Source: Amorphophallus konjac (taxonomy: Eukaryota; Streptophyta; Magnoliopsida; Alismatales; Araceae). Taken from it: a stretch of 64,000 nt of DNA. Both the position numbers and the translations under genes were made by a program. The notes under the pieces are model-generated. The model had not been told where the DNA came from, did no database searches, and was given only the letters and a program-made list of their open reading frames with translations. Position 1 is the stretch's first letter. The number at the start of each line of letters is the position of its first letter. Shown piece after piece: positions 41,342 to 52,097 of this stretch. Where the stretch lies: contig CM040126.1 of the NCBI GenBank assembly GCA_022559845.1, positions 122,054,886-122,118,885 on the forward strand, written 5' to 3'.

Positions 41342-43219
41342 CTATGATTTTGGTACCCAAGCTTGCTTGGGTCCATATCGGTTAGAAGCTCTTGATCTAT
41401 TCACCCACATTGATTTTCTTGCAAATTGTTTCTCATCAGCCAACATTAACCTACATGTATACATGGTGTGACCATACATTCCACAGTAGAAACATGAAAC
41501 AACCTTTTTGTTAAGATTCCTTTTCTTGTAATCATTCACGAATGGTTTGTGAACCAGAATGTATTTCTCACTCTTTTTATATGAAGAACATGATGAAGAT
41601 GAAGCATTAGCATTCATAAAGGAAGTTTGAGTTTTGTTTTCAAAAGCTTTCTGGTTGCATGGCTCATAACCTAGTCCTTCCTTTCTAAAATTCACTCTCA
41701 TTCCTAGCATGGTGTCGAGATTCTGCTTTCCTTTGACAAATCTAGCTAGTGATTCTTTCAGATCTTTCACCTCACCCATTAAAACCTCTTTTGCTTCTTC
41801 AAGTTCCATTTTATCCTTTTCCAAGACTTGCACTTTAGCATTCACTTCTTCAATGGATTTCATGGATTTTTCATCATTTAGTTGTTCTTCTTTTAAACAT
41901 GTTAGTTCTTCTTCAAACAAAATGACTTTGGAATTGAGCATTTCATTGTCGTAAGATAGTGTTTCGAGCTTGGATGATAATTCAGCACATTTCAGACATG
42001 GAGATTCATTTGATATGCTTTAGTCAATCTTTTTCTTTAACATTCTGTTTTCAGACTCTAGCTTTTTACATTTTTCATATAAGGCTTCATAAGCAATTTC
42101 CCATTGTTCACATGAGAGATCTTCAGTTTCAAAATGTACCTCATTGGAGTCTTCATCATCCGCCATTAGACACAATGTTTGGACAAGCTCGTCCAATTCA
42201 TCTTCCAATTTGTCTTCGGTGTCATCCTCATCGCTCAAAGTCACCACCATTGCCTTAGGCTTCTTGAACTTCCCTTTCTTGAGTTTTTTCTGAAGTTCGG
42301 GACACTCTCCACGCATGTGCCCCGGTTTTTTACATTCATAACAAATGATCTCTTCTTTCTTGCTGCTTTCTCCCTTCCTTGGAATCATCTTCCTTGGCGT
42401 TCTTCTGAATGGAGCTCCTGCTCTTCTGGACCTTCTAATGAATTTTTTGGCCCTTTGTGTTATCATGGCCACCAGCTCTTCATCCTCACTATTTGAACCA
42501 GATCCATCTTCACTGTCATCCGATCTTTGGAGGTTGGTTTTCAAAGCCATGCTTGAGATCGGCTTCTTTTTCTTGACATCTTCCTCCTTCCTTTTTATGT
42601 TCATCTCATAGGTCATTAATGACCCAATTAGCTCATCAAGAGTCAGAGTACTAAGGTCCTTTGAGTCTTCAATGACCGTGGCCTTAGTATGCCACTGTGG
42701 TGAGAGAGATCTTGGTTGGAGTACCTTCCTCACAAGATCTTGGTTGGAGTATTCCTTCCCAAGTTCCTTCAGCCCGTTGGTGATCTCCAACAATCTAGCA
42801 AACATTTCTGAAATGTTTTCATCCGGCTTCATCATGAATAATTCGTAGTCCCGGACGAGCAAATTCACTTTAGTCTCTTTCACTTCCGATGTTCCTTCAT
42901 ACATTAAACGAAGTTTGTTCCACATTTCCTACGCGGAAGCACACATCGAAATTCGTGAGTACTCGTTTGGATGAATTGCACATTGAATTATATTCATAGA
43001 TTTGAAATTAGCTATGCACTTCTTGATATGTTCTTCTCCCCACTCTTCCTCTTTAGGAGGCAATTGATATGGACCACTACTAATAACATGCCAAATTTCA
43101 AATTCCTGAGCCCTCAAGAATACATACATCCGATTCTTCCAATATGAGTAATTCGACCCATCGAAGAACGAAGGTCTATGTATAGAGTGCCCATCGGGCA
43201 TCAGCACCTTGTTTGCCAT
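41342..43219 (-). pseudogene. gag: Element C gag with two nonsense codons
   Basis: ATG at 43219 (MANKVLMPDGHS), 625 codons. The capsid region has YWKNRMYVFLRAQ, YEGTSEVKETKVNLL and ELIGSLMTYEMNIKR; CYECKKPGHMRGEC near 42330; a coiled coil (about 42120-41740); the RKEGLGYEP block; and a second knuckle CFYCGMYGHTMYTC near 41500. It ends GPKQAWVPKS and a stop at 41342. Internal stops are at about 42926-42928 and 42017-42019. A short local duplication of GATCTTGGTTGGAGTA near 42710-42750 adds a few residues. Confidence 0.92.
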
Positions 43220-43270
43220 TTACTGGATCTTACTCTAAGATCGTGAGATCAGTAAAAAATCAGAGACCGG

Positions 43271-43282
43271 GCTCTGATACCA
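43271..43282 (-). promoter_or_regulatory. Primer binding site of element C
   Basis: GCTCTGATACCA on the plus strand, 2 bp from the 5' LTR. Confidence 0.95.
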
Positions 43283-43284
43283 AT

Positions 43285-44989
43285 TGTTGTCCCCGGTAGA
43301 TGGCAATCAAGAGGGGAGGGGTGAATTGATTGGCAATAAAAAATTTCAACTACAAACTTTTGCAATAGATGTAATGGTAGGATAATAAATGAAGCACACT
43401 CTTCTCACCCATTGATGATAACACACGAACAGCGGAAATATATAGAAATCTGAATAGTCGAGATATGAACGACACTCCGCTCGACAAGAAGCCCACTCGT
43501 GAAAGAACGTAGAAGCAAACCACAATGAACAAGAGGATTTTAGGTGGTTCGGGTTCACAACAGTGTCCCCTACATCCACCCCTCACAGAGTGAGGATTGC
43601 TTCCACTAAAGAGTGAAAACCCACACACATACGCTGTGAAGCACACAGCCACACACACACACGTGCGCTGCGACCAGCAAACGCACACACACACAGTATT
43701 TCATTCAATAGAAAAGTAATCAGATATGCAATGATCCTTCAAAACTAAAATAGAATGAACAGGGTATATGCAATAAAGATCTTGAGGTCGCCAGAAATCC
43801 CCCTTTCAAACGATGACCCAGTTGAGGTTCTTCATTTCTTGGTCGATGATGCAAGATGTAGACAGATCTTCAAGATGAAGCCGGATGTTGATGTGCAGCT
43901 CGAGATCCAAGTTGCCCATCTTCAAATAAGGAAGGAAAGCTCCAGTTCTTGCTTAGGATGCATCTAATCAGCAAGGGGATCGGCCTCTTTTCGAAGTAGA
44001 TAGCTTCTATTCGCGCTTTGAGAGGCTCCCCACGAGCTTTCTTCTTCTACAAGACCAAAAGCTGATCAGTTCGAATATGCCTCTTTTCCTCTCACTTCTA
44101 TGGTCGCCCTAATCATTGGTTTTATCGTCCCAAGGAGAGGGGACACGTGTAGCAAGATGGGAGCCTCGAATCTCCCAACATTAGGGCAAACGAGGAACAA
44201 AAGCGGCGGCCACGAAACGGATCTCGAACCAGACTGGCGGTCCGTAACTCCAGGGGTCGACCCATTGGGTCGACCCACGAAACACGGGACATGATGCCCG
44301 ACAATAGAAAAATCCAGGGGTCGACCCATGGGGTCGACCCATTGCGCCAACCGACAAAAACTGTGTAACCCGAGGGGCTCGGGTGCCAAAAAGGGTCGAC
44401 CCATGGGGTCGACCCACGCAGGTAATTGCTAAAAACTGAAGACCCGAGGGTTCGGGATCACCTAGGGGTCGACCCATGAACTACTTCTCAACAAAAAGAA
44501 AGAAATGAGCTATCAGCCATCAAGGGGTCGACCCTTGGGGTCAACCCCATGAACTCTAACATGTTAATTATTCCTATGAGCTGGTTATAAACAAGGATCA
44601 ACCCTTGGGGTCAACCCATGACAATTATGAAAGAAATCAACTTATTAAAGGGTAAGGTTTTGTTTGGATCTCACCAATCATCCTTCAATGATTTAGGAAG
44701 TTAGCTTCATTCCATATTTTAGTAAAAACATAAAATTGGAGTTAGATTGAACCTTTGACAAACATAATTCAAAACACTTACTTAAAGAGAGATGATCTTG
44801 ATTCTGCAAAAATACCTCCTCCGATATCATTAGTGGATCATGAACTAAGAAGCAAAATGTAATTACATAGTAAAGCAGTTCAAAATGAGTTTGATTAAAT
44901 TTATTCATTCCACAAAAGTTCTAGTCTAATATAGTGTTTGGTCATCATCAAAATCCAACAAATAGAACATTCACGCAGGGGGTTCAACA
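43285..44989 (-). repeat. Element C 5' LTR (right copy)
   Basis: 1705 bp, closely matching 33752-35449. The TATA word of the left copy (TTTTATAG on plus) is here TTTTATCG (about 44122-44129), a change that may weaken the promoter that would drive the element. Confidence 0.93.
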
Positions 44990-45967
44990 GACATTTTAGT
45001 AGTTCAAGTGTATGTGGATGACATCATTTTTGGAGCTACTAACAATGCATTATGTGATGAATTTGCAGAAATTATGCAAGGAGAATTTGAGATGAGCTTA
45101 ATGGGGGAGCTAACTTTCTTTCTTGGATTACAGGTGAAACAAACTTCTGAGGGTCTTTTCATAAGTCAAGCAAAGTACACTATGGAATTGTTGAAGAAAT
45201 ACGTGATGGCGGGAGCAAAACGCATATCAACTCCCATGGCTACCACCACAAAGCTGGATAAAGATGAAACTGGTAAAACAGTAGATCCTACACTGTTTCG
45301 AGGTGTGATCGGATCACTATTGTACCTTACAGCATGTCGCCCTGACATTCAATTCAGTGTATGTCTTTGTGCCCGTTTTCAGTCTTGACCCAAAGAATCT
45401 CATTTATCAGCTGTTAAACGCATCCTTAGATATCTCATTGGCATAATAGACTTTGGCTTGTGATTTCCTATCGGTAGTTCCTTTGATTTAATTACCTATA
45501 CCGATGCGGATTATGCTGGGTGCATTGTAGATCGTAAAAGTACAAGTGGGTACTGTCAGTTTCTTGGTGGTTGCCTAGTCTCATGGGCCTCTAAGAAACA
45601 ACATCCAGTAGCTCTCTCAACGGCCGAGGCTGAATATGTAGCCGCCAGAAGTTGTGGAGCCCAAGTACTTTGGATCAAAAATCAACTGCTTGATTTAGAT
45701 GTTGAAATGAAAACTGTTCCAATACTGTGTGATAATACCAGTGCAATTAATCTGTAAAAAAATCCAGTTCAGCACTCTAGGACCAAGCATATAGATATTC
45801 GTCATCACTTTCTGAGAGATCATGTAGGAAAAGGGGTCTTTGAATTGAACTTCATTGACACACACAATCAGCTAGCTGACATTTTCACCAAACCCCTAAA
45901 CTAGGATCAATTTAATAAGATAAGAAGAGAACTTGGGATGTGCAAGGGTGAGAGCATACATGCATAG
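44990..45967 (+). pseudogene. pol: Element A pol part 3: RT catalytic end and RNase H
   Basis: Resumes after C with [20 protein letters not shown] is at 45011-45022. Then come [33 protein letters not shown], and RNase H landmarks [42 protein letters not shown] and [14 protein letters not shown]. Stops lie at 45386, near 45461 (Trp to TGA), near 45756 and near 45901. It ends at TAG 45965. Confidence 0.92.
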
Positions 45968-46801
45968 GTCTCCATTTAGGGTATAGGGTTGCATTTGTAG
46001 AAATTCATGTGCATCAAGGGTAGAATAACATGTATATTGACTTTGTTTTCCTTCAATACCTTGTGTGTCTTCATTCACTTATGTATGCTTGAATGTACTT
46101 ACTTATATTTAGCCCTCCTTGAAAAAAATTTCTACGACCAAATATCCCTTGGTTAAAAACATATGTGAACTCAGTGATGTTGGAACTAAAGGTACTACCT
46201 AGGGGCAGCCAGAACATGTTCTCTTATATCCACAACTTCACCTCCACACAATTCCCATGTCATGTTGATGGCCCCACTCAGGCAGTCGATTGTTTATCTC
46301 CCATATACAAACAAAAAAAGGGAAAAGGAAGAAAAACAAAAAAAAGAAAAAGAAGGAACAAAATAAAAAAAAAGAGAAAATTTTCAAAAATATGGGATTT
46401 CGATCCTGGCGATCAACCGCCAGGGTCGCGTCGGTCGACCGCTGGCAGCAGACCGGCCGGCCTAAAGGCCAACCGACCTTTTACATAAGGGGCCCCCTTT
46501 CACCATTCTCCTCTCCTATCACCTTCATTCACTCTATACTACCTTGTCCTAACCCTAGCACTTCTTTTCTCCTCCACCAAAGCCTCCACAACCCATTCTT
46601 CCTCCACCCGCACACGTTTCGGCCGTCCTGTCATCATTTCAGGACATCCTCCATACGGTCATTCGTGAGGTTGTGGAGATCTCTCTCAGCTTCCATACTG
46701 TGGAAAGGTTGCTCCAAGCCCTTGCAGTGCCCCTGTGCTCCATCCCTGTCCTGGGGTTGAGATCAATCGTTCGAGGGCTTCCTGGTGGGTTTCTCTAGTT
46801 C
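45968..46801 (+). other. Element A spacer between pol and ORF3
   Basis: No gene; the A/G-rich stretch 46305-46385 gives only low-complexity frames. GTCGACC/GATCAACC palindromes lie at about 46405-46482 (GGCGATCAACCGCC, GGTCGACCGCTGG), matching the U3 type of A's LTR, about 320 bp before the ORF3 ATG. This is the same position as in element C. Confidence 0.6.
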
Positions 46802-48256
46802 ATGATGCCGCCTAGATGGAGTTCCCGGCGTTCTACCCAAGGGCAAGCTAGCCGTCAAAGGCCAGAGGCCCCGGCTCCTCCACCTCAGGAAGCTCCTCCT
46901 CTGCCTCGAGCACCTTTACCTCCACGTCCTATTATCGACCCTCGCTTGGTCGACATCAATGAGGTGAATGAGCTCCTCCTGGATTTGTGCGCTCTTTTTG
47001 AGGTTCAGGAAGGTTGGATGGATTTTGTTACCCGGTACAATAGATATTATCCTCGGTTGGTGCAGCAGTTCTACGGGTATTTAGTTGTGCGGAATGAATA
47101 GTTATATATCACGGTTGAGGGTGTGAAGCTTCATATCACTCCGGAGTTATTTCAGTAGGCCCTAGGAGTATCCGCCATGGGTGCAGATAGGGCATATGGT
47201 TTTGGTGAAGTTCCAACAACATTTACTGTTATGACCAACTATGAGTATGTGCACGGTGTGAGCAATTTGATCAAGCTGAATGCCAATCATTTTCCTCCAC
47301 TGCAACGGGTCCTGCACCACATGTTTACATCATTGATTTATCCCAAAGTGGGCGGTCAGGATGAGGTTACAGAAGTTCAGATATTCCTGTTCTATCATGT
47401 CATGAATGGAATTCAAATCAATATGGGTCGGCTCATGACAGATCTGATTAGCACCTGTCGTACCTACCTCCGGCGCTCTCTTCCATATGCTTCACAGTTG
47501 ACCGGTGTCTTCATTTATGTCGGGATTAATGTGGCAAATGAGCAGTTCATATATGTTAGGCAGGATGATGTATACAACAAGCATAAAATTTTCACAGATT
47601 TTGGCTACTACTTTGGTCCCGACGGCGAGCTTGTACGGGACATTCCAGTTTATGGGGAAGATGAAATCAGTGAGAAAGAAGAAGGACCAGCACAGCAGCA
47701 AGGCGAAGGGGATATCCCCCCTCCAGTTCTAGCTGAGGAGCCGCCTCCCCCACCATCTCCTTATCACCAGGATTTTGAGATGCATCCTCCACCTCAGTTT
47801 CACCATGGGGAATCTTCCACTTAGGGGGCCGGACAGCGCCCTTCGGTGGACTACGAGACTCTTGACGGGCGGCTTACCGGCTTAGAGACTCGTGTGGATA
47901 CCATCGGGGATTGTCTCTCTACCCTTGGGGACACTATAGGCACTACGTTTGACACCATATTCGGGTGCATGGATACTTTCTCTACTGCCTTGGACACTCT
48001 CTCTACTCAGATGGCCACTCTCACCACCCACATGACTTCCTTCCGAGAGAATTTAGCTGAGTCTGGCCAATCCTTTAGCTTCCTACACCTCTCCCTTCTT
48101 GGCATGCGGCGCCAGGATGCGGCTCGTGATGAATCCATTGGCCATATTCTTGATCTTCTTCATACTCACGCCCACCATCTTGGCGACATTCGTCGGCACC
48201 TTGGCCTTCCACATACTCCTCCAGCAGATCAGCCACCTCTAGAAGATGCTCCATGA
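46802..48256 (+). pseudogene. Element A envelope-like ORF3 with three nonsense codons
   Basis: One frame of about 484 codons, starting at ATG 46802 (a second ATG follows at once). It is interrupted by TAG at 47099, 47156 and 47822. The N terminus is Arg/Pro-rich. Then come YNRYYPRLVQQFYGYLV, LQRVLHHMFTSLIYPKVGGQDEVTEVQIFLFYHVMNGI (broken here: LQRVLHHMF, then VGGQDEVTEVQIF) and RSLPYASQLTGVF, similar to C's ORF3. A Pro-rich linker follows, then a heptad-like C terminus with repeated DT(I/F) and STQMATLTTHM segments. No membrane segment seen. Product role unknown. Confidence 0.75.
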
Positions 48257-48737
48257 GGATTTATTTTGACTTTCCCCTCTGGCATGTTATCCTTTGGTCT
48301 TGTGTTGCTTGAGTCCCTCCTTCGTCTATCCTATCCCTTTTTGATGTTGCCAAAAGGGGGAGAAGTAGTAGGGTAGGTTTATATACTTATGTATGTCGAT
48401 GTGTGGTTGTGTTGCTTGCTTGTATGTTAATCATGTGAGGGTTATCAGTAGTGTCAAGGTTATCAATAGTGTCAAGTCTTTTCTATTAGAGTCGTGCATT
48501 CACTCTCGCCCTAATGTATCTTGTAATTTAATGATGAATTGAATGTACTGGTGTTTGAATTCATATGGCTGGCACTTGTGCTTTATTTCATATTCTTGTT
48601 GGCAAACAAGTGGTGGGATGGAATGTGCTGTGTTGAATGGTTTTCAAGCATGTTGAATGACTTTCAAGCATTACGTTCAATTTGGAGGTTCGAAAGCAAT
48701 AAACATGGTTTGATGGCCCTCGAGTTTTGTCATCATC
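48257..48737 (+). other. Element A 3' non-coding region
   Basis: No gene. A PPT-like GCCAAAAGGGGGAGAAG word lies near 48348, after CCCTTTTTGATGTTG. Confidence 0.65.
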
Positions 48738-48750
48738 AAAAAGAGAGAGA
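48738..48750 (+). promoter_or_regulatory. Polypurine tract of element A
   Basis: AAAAAGAGAGAGA precedes T and the 3' LTR; the usual G run is changed to GAGAGAGA. GTCATCATCAAAA (48729-48741) pairs with TTTTGATGATAAC (48772-48784) except at one position. Confidence 0.8.
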
Positions 48751-48751
48751 T

Positions 48752-49126
48752 TGTTGTATATATCTCAGTGCTTTTGATGATAACAAAACCAAGGACATAT
48801 ACTTGTTCACGTGCTTGGAACCAATATCTTAAGTGAATTCCATAAGCTATCATGCTGGATTTCTTCACAGTTTTTGCTTAAGTGTTTAGCATTCCAAACG
48901 CATTTCCAAGAAATCAAATGAACTTGAAATAAGTTTTAACAATTCGTTCAATTCATGTCTCGATTATATGGATACATTTTTCTGGGCTAAACTCTTCATT
49001 TTTTAGGTTTTTGACAGTCCGATCGACCTCCGGTTTGATCCCGGTCAACCTGAAATAACAGAATGGACTTTTCTACAGCTTGTCTCAGTGGCGATCAACC
49101 GCCCCCTCAATCCCAGTCGACCGAAT
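48752..49126 (+). repeat. Element A 3' LTR, first 375 bp only
   Basis: Matches 4126-4502. The LTR is interrupted at CCGAAT (CCGGAAT in the duplicate copy) by a TGTAACGACCC sequence. The remainder should lie beyond the window. Confidence 0.88.
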
Positions 49127-49439
49127 TGTAACGACCCGAGAATCCGATTACCGGGAGAGACCCGATAACCCGAGACTTGAACCGTCGCCCACGAGCCGGG
49201 AGGGCTCGGAAGGGCTAAAAGGAGTGTGGAGGCACAAAGAAATAGGAAATAAAGTAGGACAATTCAATAATTAACAGAAATAAAGAAACAACTATAGCTA
49301 CAACAGAGTCCAGTCCAACAGAAAGTACAGTCTAAAGTAGTAAAAACGTACCACATGCCGAGTGAACACTCGGCCCGGCGAGCTGGCAACTGAGAACCTC
49401 CGCACCGCGCCCTCGAACCTCGAGGAAGAAGAACCGGCT
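49127..49439. mobile_element. Probable Ty3/gypsy LTR fragment (TGTAACGACCC start)
   Basis: 313 bp beginning TGTAACGACCCGAGAATCC, a style common at LTR starts of plant Ty3/gypsy elements. It sits inside A's 3' LTR and is itself cut by D at GGCT|TGTTAG. No coding capacity. The class is a guess from the terminal sequence. Confidence 0.45.
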
Positions 49440-52074
49440 TGTTAGCGCAGCAAGAGTGATATAGAAGGGGGGGATGAATAGATCACTCCCAATTTGTAGA
49501 AACTCAGGCGGAAAATAGATTCTACTGCTAACGCACCTCCTTAACCCGTACACAGAGAAATATAGATGAGAGTGAAGAACTGATCACTTGAAGGCAAAGG
49601 GACAAGCAGATGAAGAGCACAGAAATCAATAGCAAACCACAGAGGAAGCACTCAGTTTTTAGGTGGTTCGATTGCAGTCCGCAATCTACATCCACCCCTC
49701 ACTCCAACTAGAGTGAGGATTCCACTAGACAAAGCTAGATCACAGCAGACTCAGTCTGCGAACAAGATGCTGCCACACAGCTTGAACACCCAAGGGAAAC
49801 AAATCCCTCGACCAAGCTCTGCTACCCACAGAACTTGAAACCTGTTCTAGCTCCCAGCTAGAACACAACAGGAGAATCCTCTCCCTTCCTCCACACACGG
49901 AGGGAAACTGTTAATGACAACCTGTCACTAACAACACCAGAGATCATCAATCTCTCTTCCTCTGCAACTCAGAGGGAAACTGGAGTAGTACTCCCTTCCT
50001 CCACACACCGGAGGGAAAACAATTCAAATCAGAATGGAAGAACAAAATAAACGAAAATAAAATAGAAAGAAAAACCAATGAAGAAGAAATCGGTTCTGAA
50101 ACCCAATACAACTGTAGCTTCAAATGAAGCAATTCATCAATCCACACACACTCTCTCTCTCGAGCAAACTCCTCTCAGATATGGAACTTTCTGCTCCTTT
50201 TCTTTTTTGGATCGTGCAGACTCTCACCAATGGCTTCTGCTTTTTCTTTTCACGATCGAACTTCTACTGAAGGATGAAGCTCTATATTTATAGCAGATAA
50301 TGGCGTGTGGCTGCCAGGTTCCCGCCCATGCACTTTTGGCCAGATCATTTTGAATTTCAACCACATGGCAGCATCCTGACAAGGTTGCCATCCACGTGTC
50401 ATGCGCCTGTTATCTTGGATCACGTGTCAGGTGCCAACCTCGATTCACATGCCCAATCATCAGCCTGAATCGCCTGCAGACAGATGGAATGTATAGACTT
50501 AGTTAGTTCAGGCTTTTAGCAAGAATGTATATACTTCAGACACATCAACTGAGTAACTGTGTACAATCGTGAGAGAATGTATAGACTTAATGAATAAACG
50601 CATGTATAGACTTTACCAGGGTATGCACAATGCAATGCGTTGACGCTACACTACGTGCCTATGCACTGCGTTGACGCAGTGCAATGTGTCTTTGAAAGCT
50701 ATAAACAGCAAGGCATGCTGTACAGACTTCAGACAGCATGCATCAGATGACTCTGTATGGACTTGAAGACCCTTAGCCAATGTATAGACCTCTAGAGGAG
50801 ACAAATGTGTAGACTTCATATTGCTCATCCACTGTGTAGACTTCACAAAGCCTAACCAGTGTACAGACTTGTAATGAGTGTGTTGTGAGCTCTGAAGACT
50901 CAAGTTGTAATAACAGAATGTATAGGTTTGTGGTCGTACAACCCAATGTGTAGACTTGTAAAAAGTGGACAATAGTCAGACTTTGATGCTGATCAAAGGA
51001 CCCTTGGTCAACAGCCAAGGCGTCAACGCTTCCAGCGTGCAGCGTTGCCTCAGCTCCTCAAGAAAAATGCTCACTCCCTAGGCAAGCTGACCAATGCGTC
51101 AACGCATCCAGTGTCAGCGTCGACGCAGTGAACAAGAAGGAAGCGAAAGACGCACCATTGCGTCTATGCAGTCAGCCATGTGCGTCAACGCACTAAAGGC
51201 ATGCTACCCATGAAGTCAGATAGGCTGTACAGACTCTGTGGATGTAAAGCAATGCAGACTTCAGACTGTATAGACTTGAACCAAGACGAGGTGAAGACTT
51301 CACGTTGTATAGACTTGCCAAATCAGTTGGGTGATGTACAGACTTGAACAGATCCAGCTGAAGGATGTATATACTTGGAATCCACTGTACACGACTATAC
51401 AGACTTTGAGGCTTAATGCAAAGGCCAGTGTACAGACTTCTAAAAACTGATGCGTTGTATAGACTTTCATGAGACGCTAAAGTCTATACAGACTAGACCA
51501 GTGAGACACTGATAGAGATGATGCAATGCGATGTGAAGACTTTAACATTAGACGCTGCATGAGACGGTAGGCTGTACAGACTTGCAAATAGTGAGTGAGA
51601 CGATCGGCTGTAGGACCGATGTACAGACTCTTAGTGTGAAGGCAGACTGTATAGACTAGAATCGCTTGAAGCGATGTATAGACTTGAAAGTCTCAAGGCG
51701 AAGTGCAAACATGCTGAGTTGACGCTGCAGCCCAATGAGTTGACGCTGCAACGTATTACTTTTACGTTCAACTGATGATGTATAGACTTAATCAAATGAA
51801 GAACCTGAACAGAAGAGTCTACGCATCAGCACACTGAGTTGACGCACAGGTGTGAGAACAGAGACATGCAATGACTGAAGGGTCGACGCATCAGCACGCT
51901 GAGTTGACGCACTGGTGTGAAGACTGTGCAGACAGAGTGTAGGCAGAATTAAGGTAGAGCATGTTATCTGACAGCCATTGAACTGTACTCACTCACATGA
52001 TGAAACAGCATTAATCTAGAGATAGAAGATTGATTTATAGTGTGGGACATCATCAAAACCATAGGGATGCAACA
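49440..52074 (-). repeat. Element D 3' LTR (left copy)
   Basis: 2635 bp on the plus strand, from TGTTAGCGCAGCAAG to GGGATGCAACA; the reverse matches the ends of B's LTR. It contains a leader hairpin string at about 49690-50015 (TTCTAGC/GCTAGAA, TTAATGACA/TGTCACTAA, CCTCTG/CAGAGG, GGAGTAGTACTCC), TATA 50285-50292, G-boxes 50393-50398 and 50421-50426, and the U3 arrays. Confidence 0.93.
50485..51800 (-). repeat. TGTATAGACTT and GTTGACGC arrays in U3 of D
   Basis: More than 25 TGTAYAGACTT words occur in the same orientation as in E and G, less evenly spaced. Interleaved are about ten GTTGACGC or GCGTCAAC words, several as palindromes (TGCGTTGACGCA type, near 50637, 50672, 51089 and 51184). B and E LTRs lack the GTTGACGC words; G has two. 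Confidence 0.8.
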
Positions 52075-52075
52075 A

Positions 52076-52088
52076 TCTCCCCCTTTTT
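52076..52088 (-). promoter_or_regulatory. Polypurine tract of element D
   Basis: AAAAAGGGGGAGA in element sense. Arms GACATCATCAAAA (52046-52058) and TTTTGATGATGAC (52085-52097) enclose it, with one mismatch. Confidence 0.87.
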
Positions 52089-52097
52089 GATGATGAC

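Larger units (their letters stand above)
33752..44989 (-). mobile_element. Element C: Sirevirus with envelope-like ORF, inserted in A RT
   Basis: This is a complete element of 11,238 bp. LTRs are 33752-35449 and 43285-44989, with perfect target duplication GACAT at 33747-33751 and 44990-44994. In element sense the order is PBS, gag, pol, envelope-like ORF, PPT. Gag and pol lie in one continuous frame broken only by stops. It is closer to A than to B/D in protein sequence and in having the third ORF. Confidence 0.95.
4126..49126 (+). mobile_element. Element A: Sirevirus with envelope-like ORF, split by B and C, 3' LTR broken
   Basis: This Ty1/copia Sirevirus spans 45 kb because B (7458-31702) and C (33752-44989) sit inside it; its own sequence is roughly 9.5 kb. 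The order is 5' LTR, PBS, gag, PR-IN-RT-RNaseH, envelope-like ORF, PPT, 3' LTR. The left flank is CTAAC (4121-4125). The right flank is not in the window because the 3' LTR is interrupted after 375 bp. All coding parts carry stops or frameshifts, as expected for the oldest element here. Confidence 0.9.

Noticed and set aside
46290..46760. Lys-rich frame upstream of A ORF3
   Set aside because: Low-complexity A/G tract; the frame does not continue into ORF3 and has no counterpart in element C.
49127..49439. Host gene exon in the GC-richer stretch
   Set aside because: No conserved frame. The TGTAACGACCC start and position inside A's LTR favour an LTR fragment.
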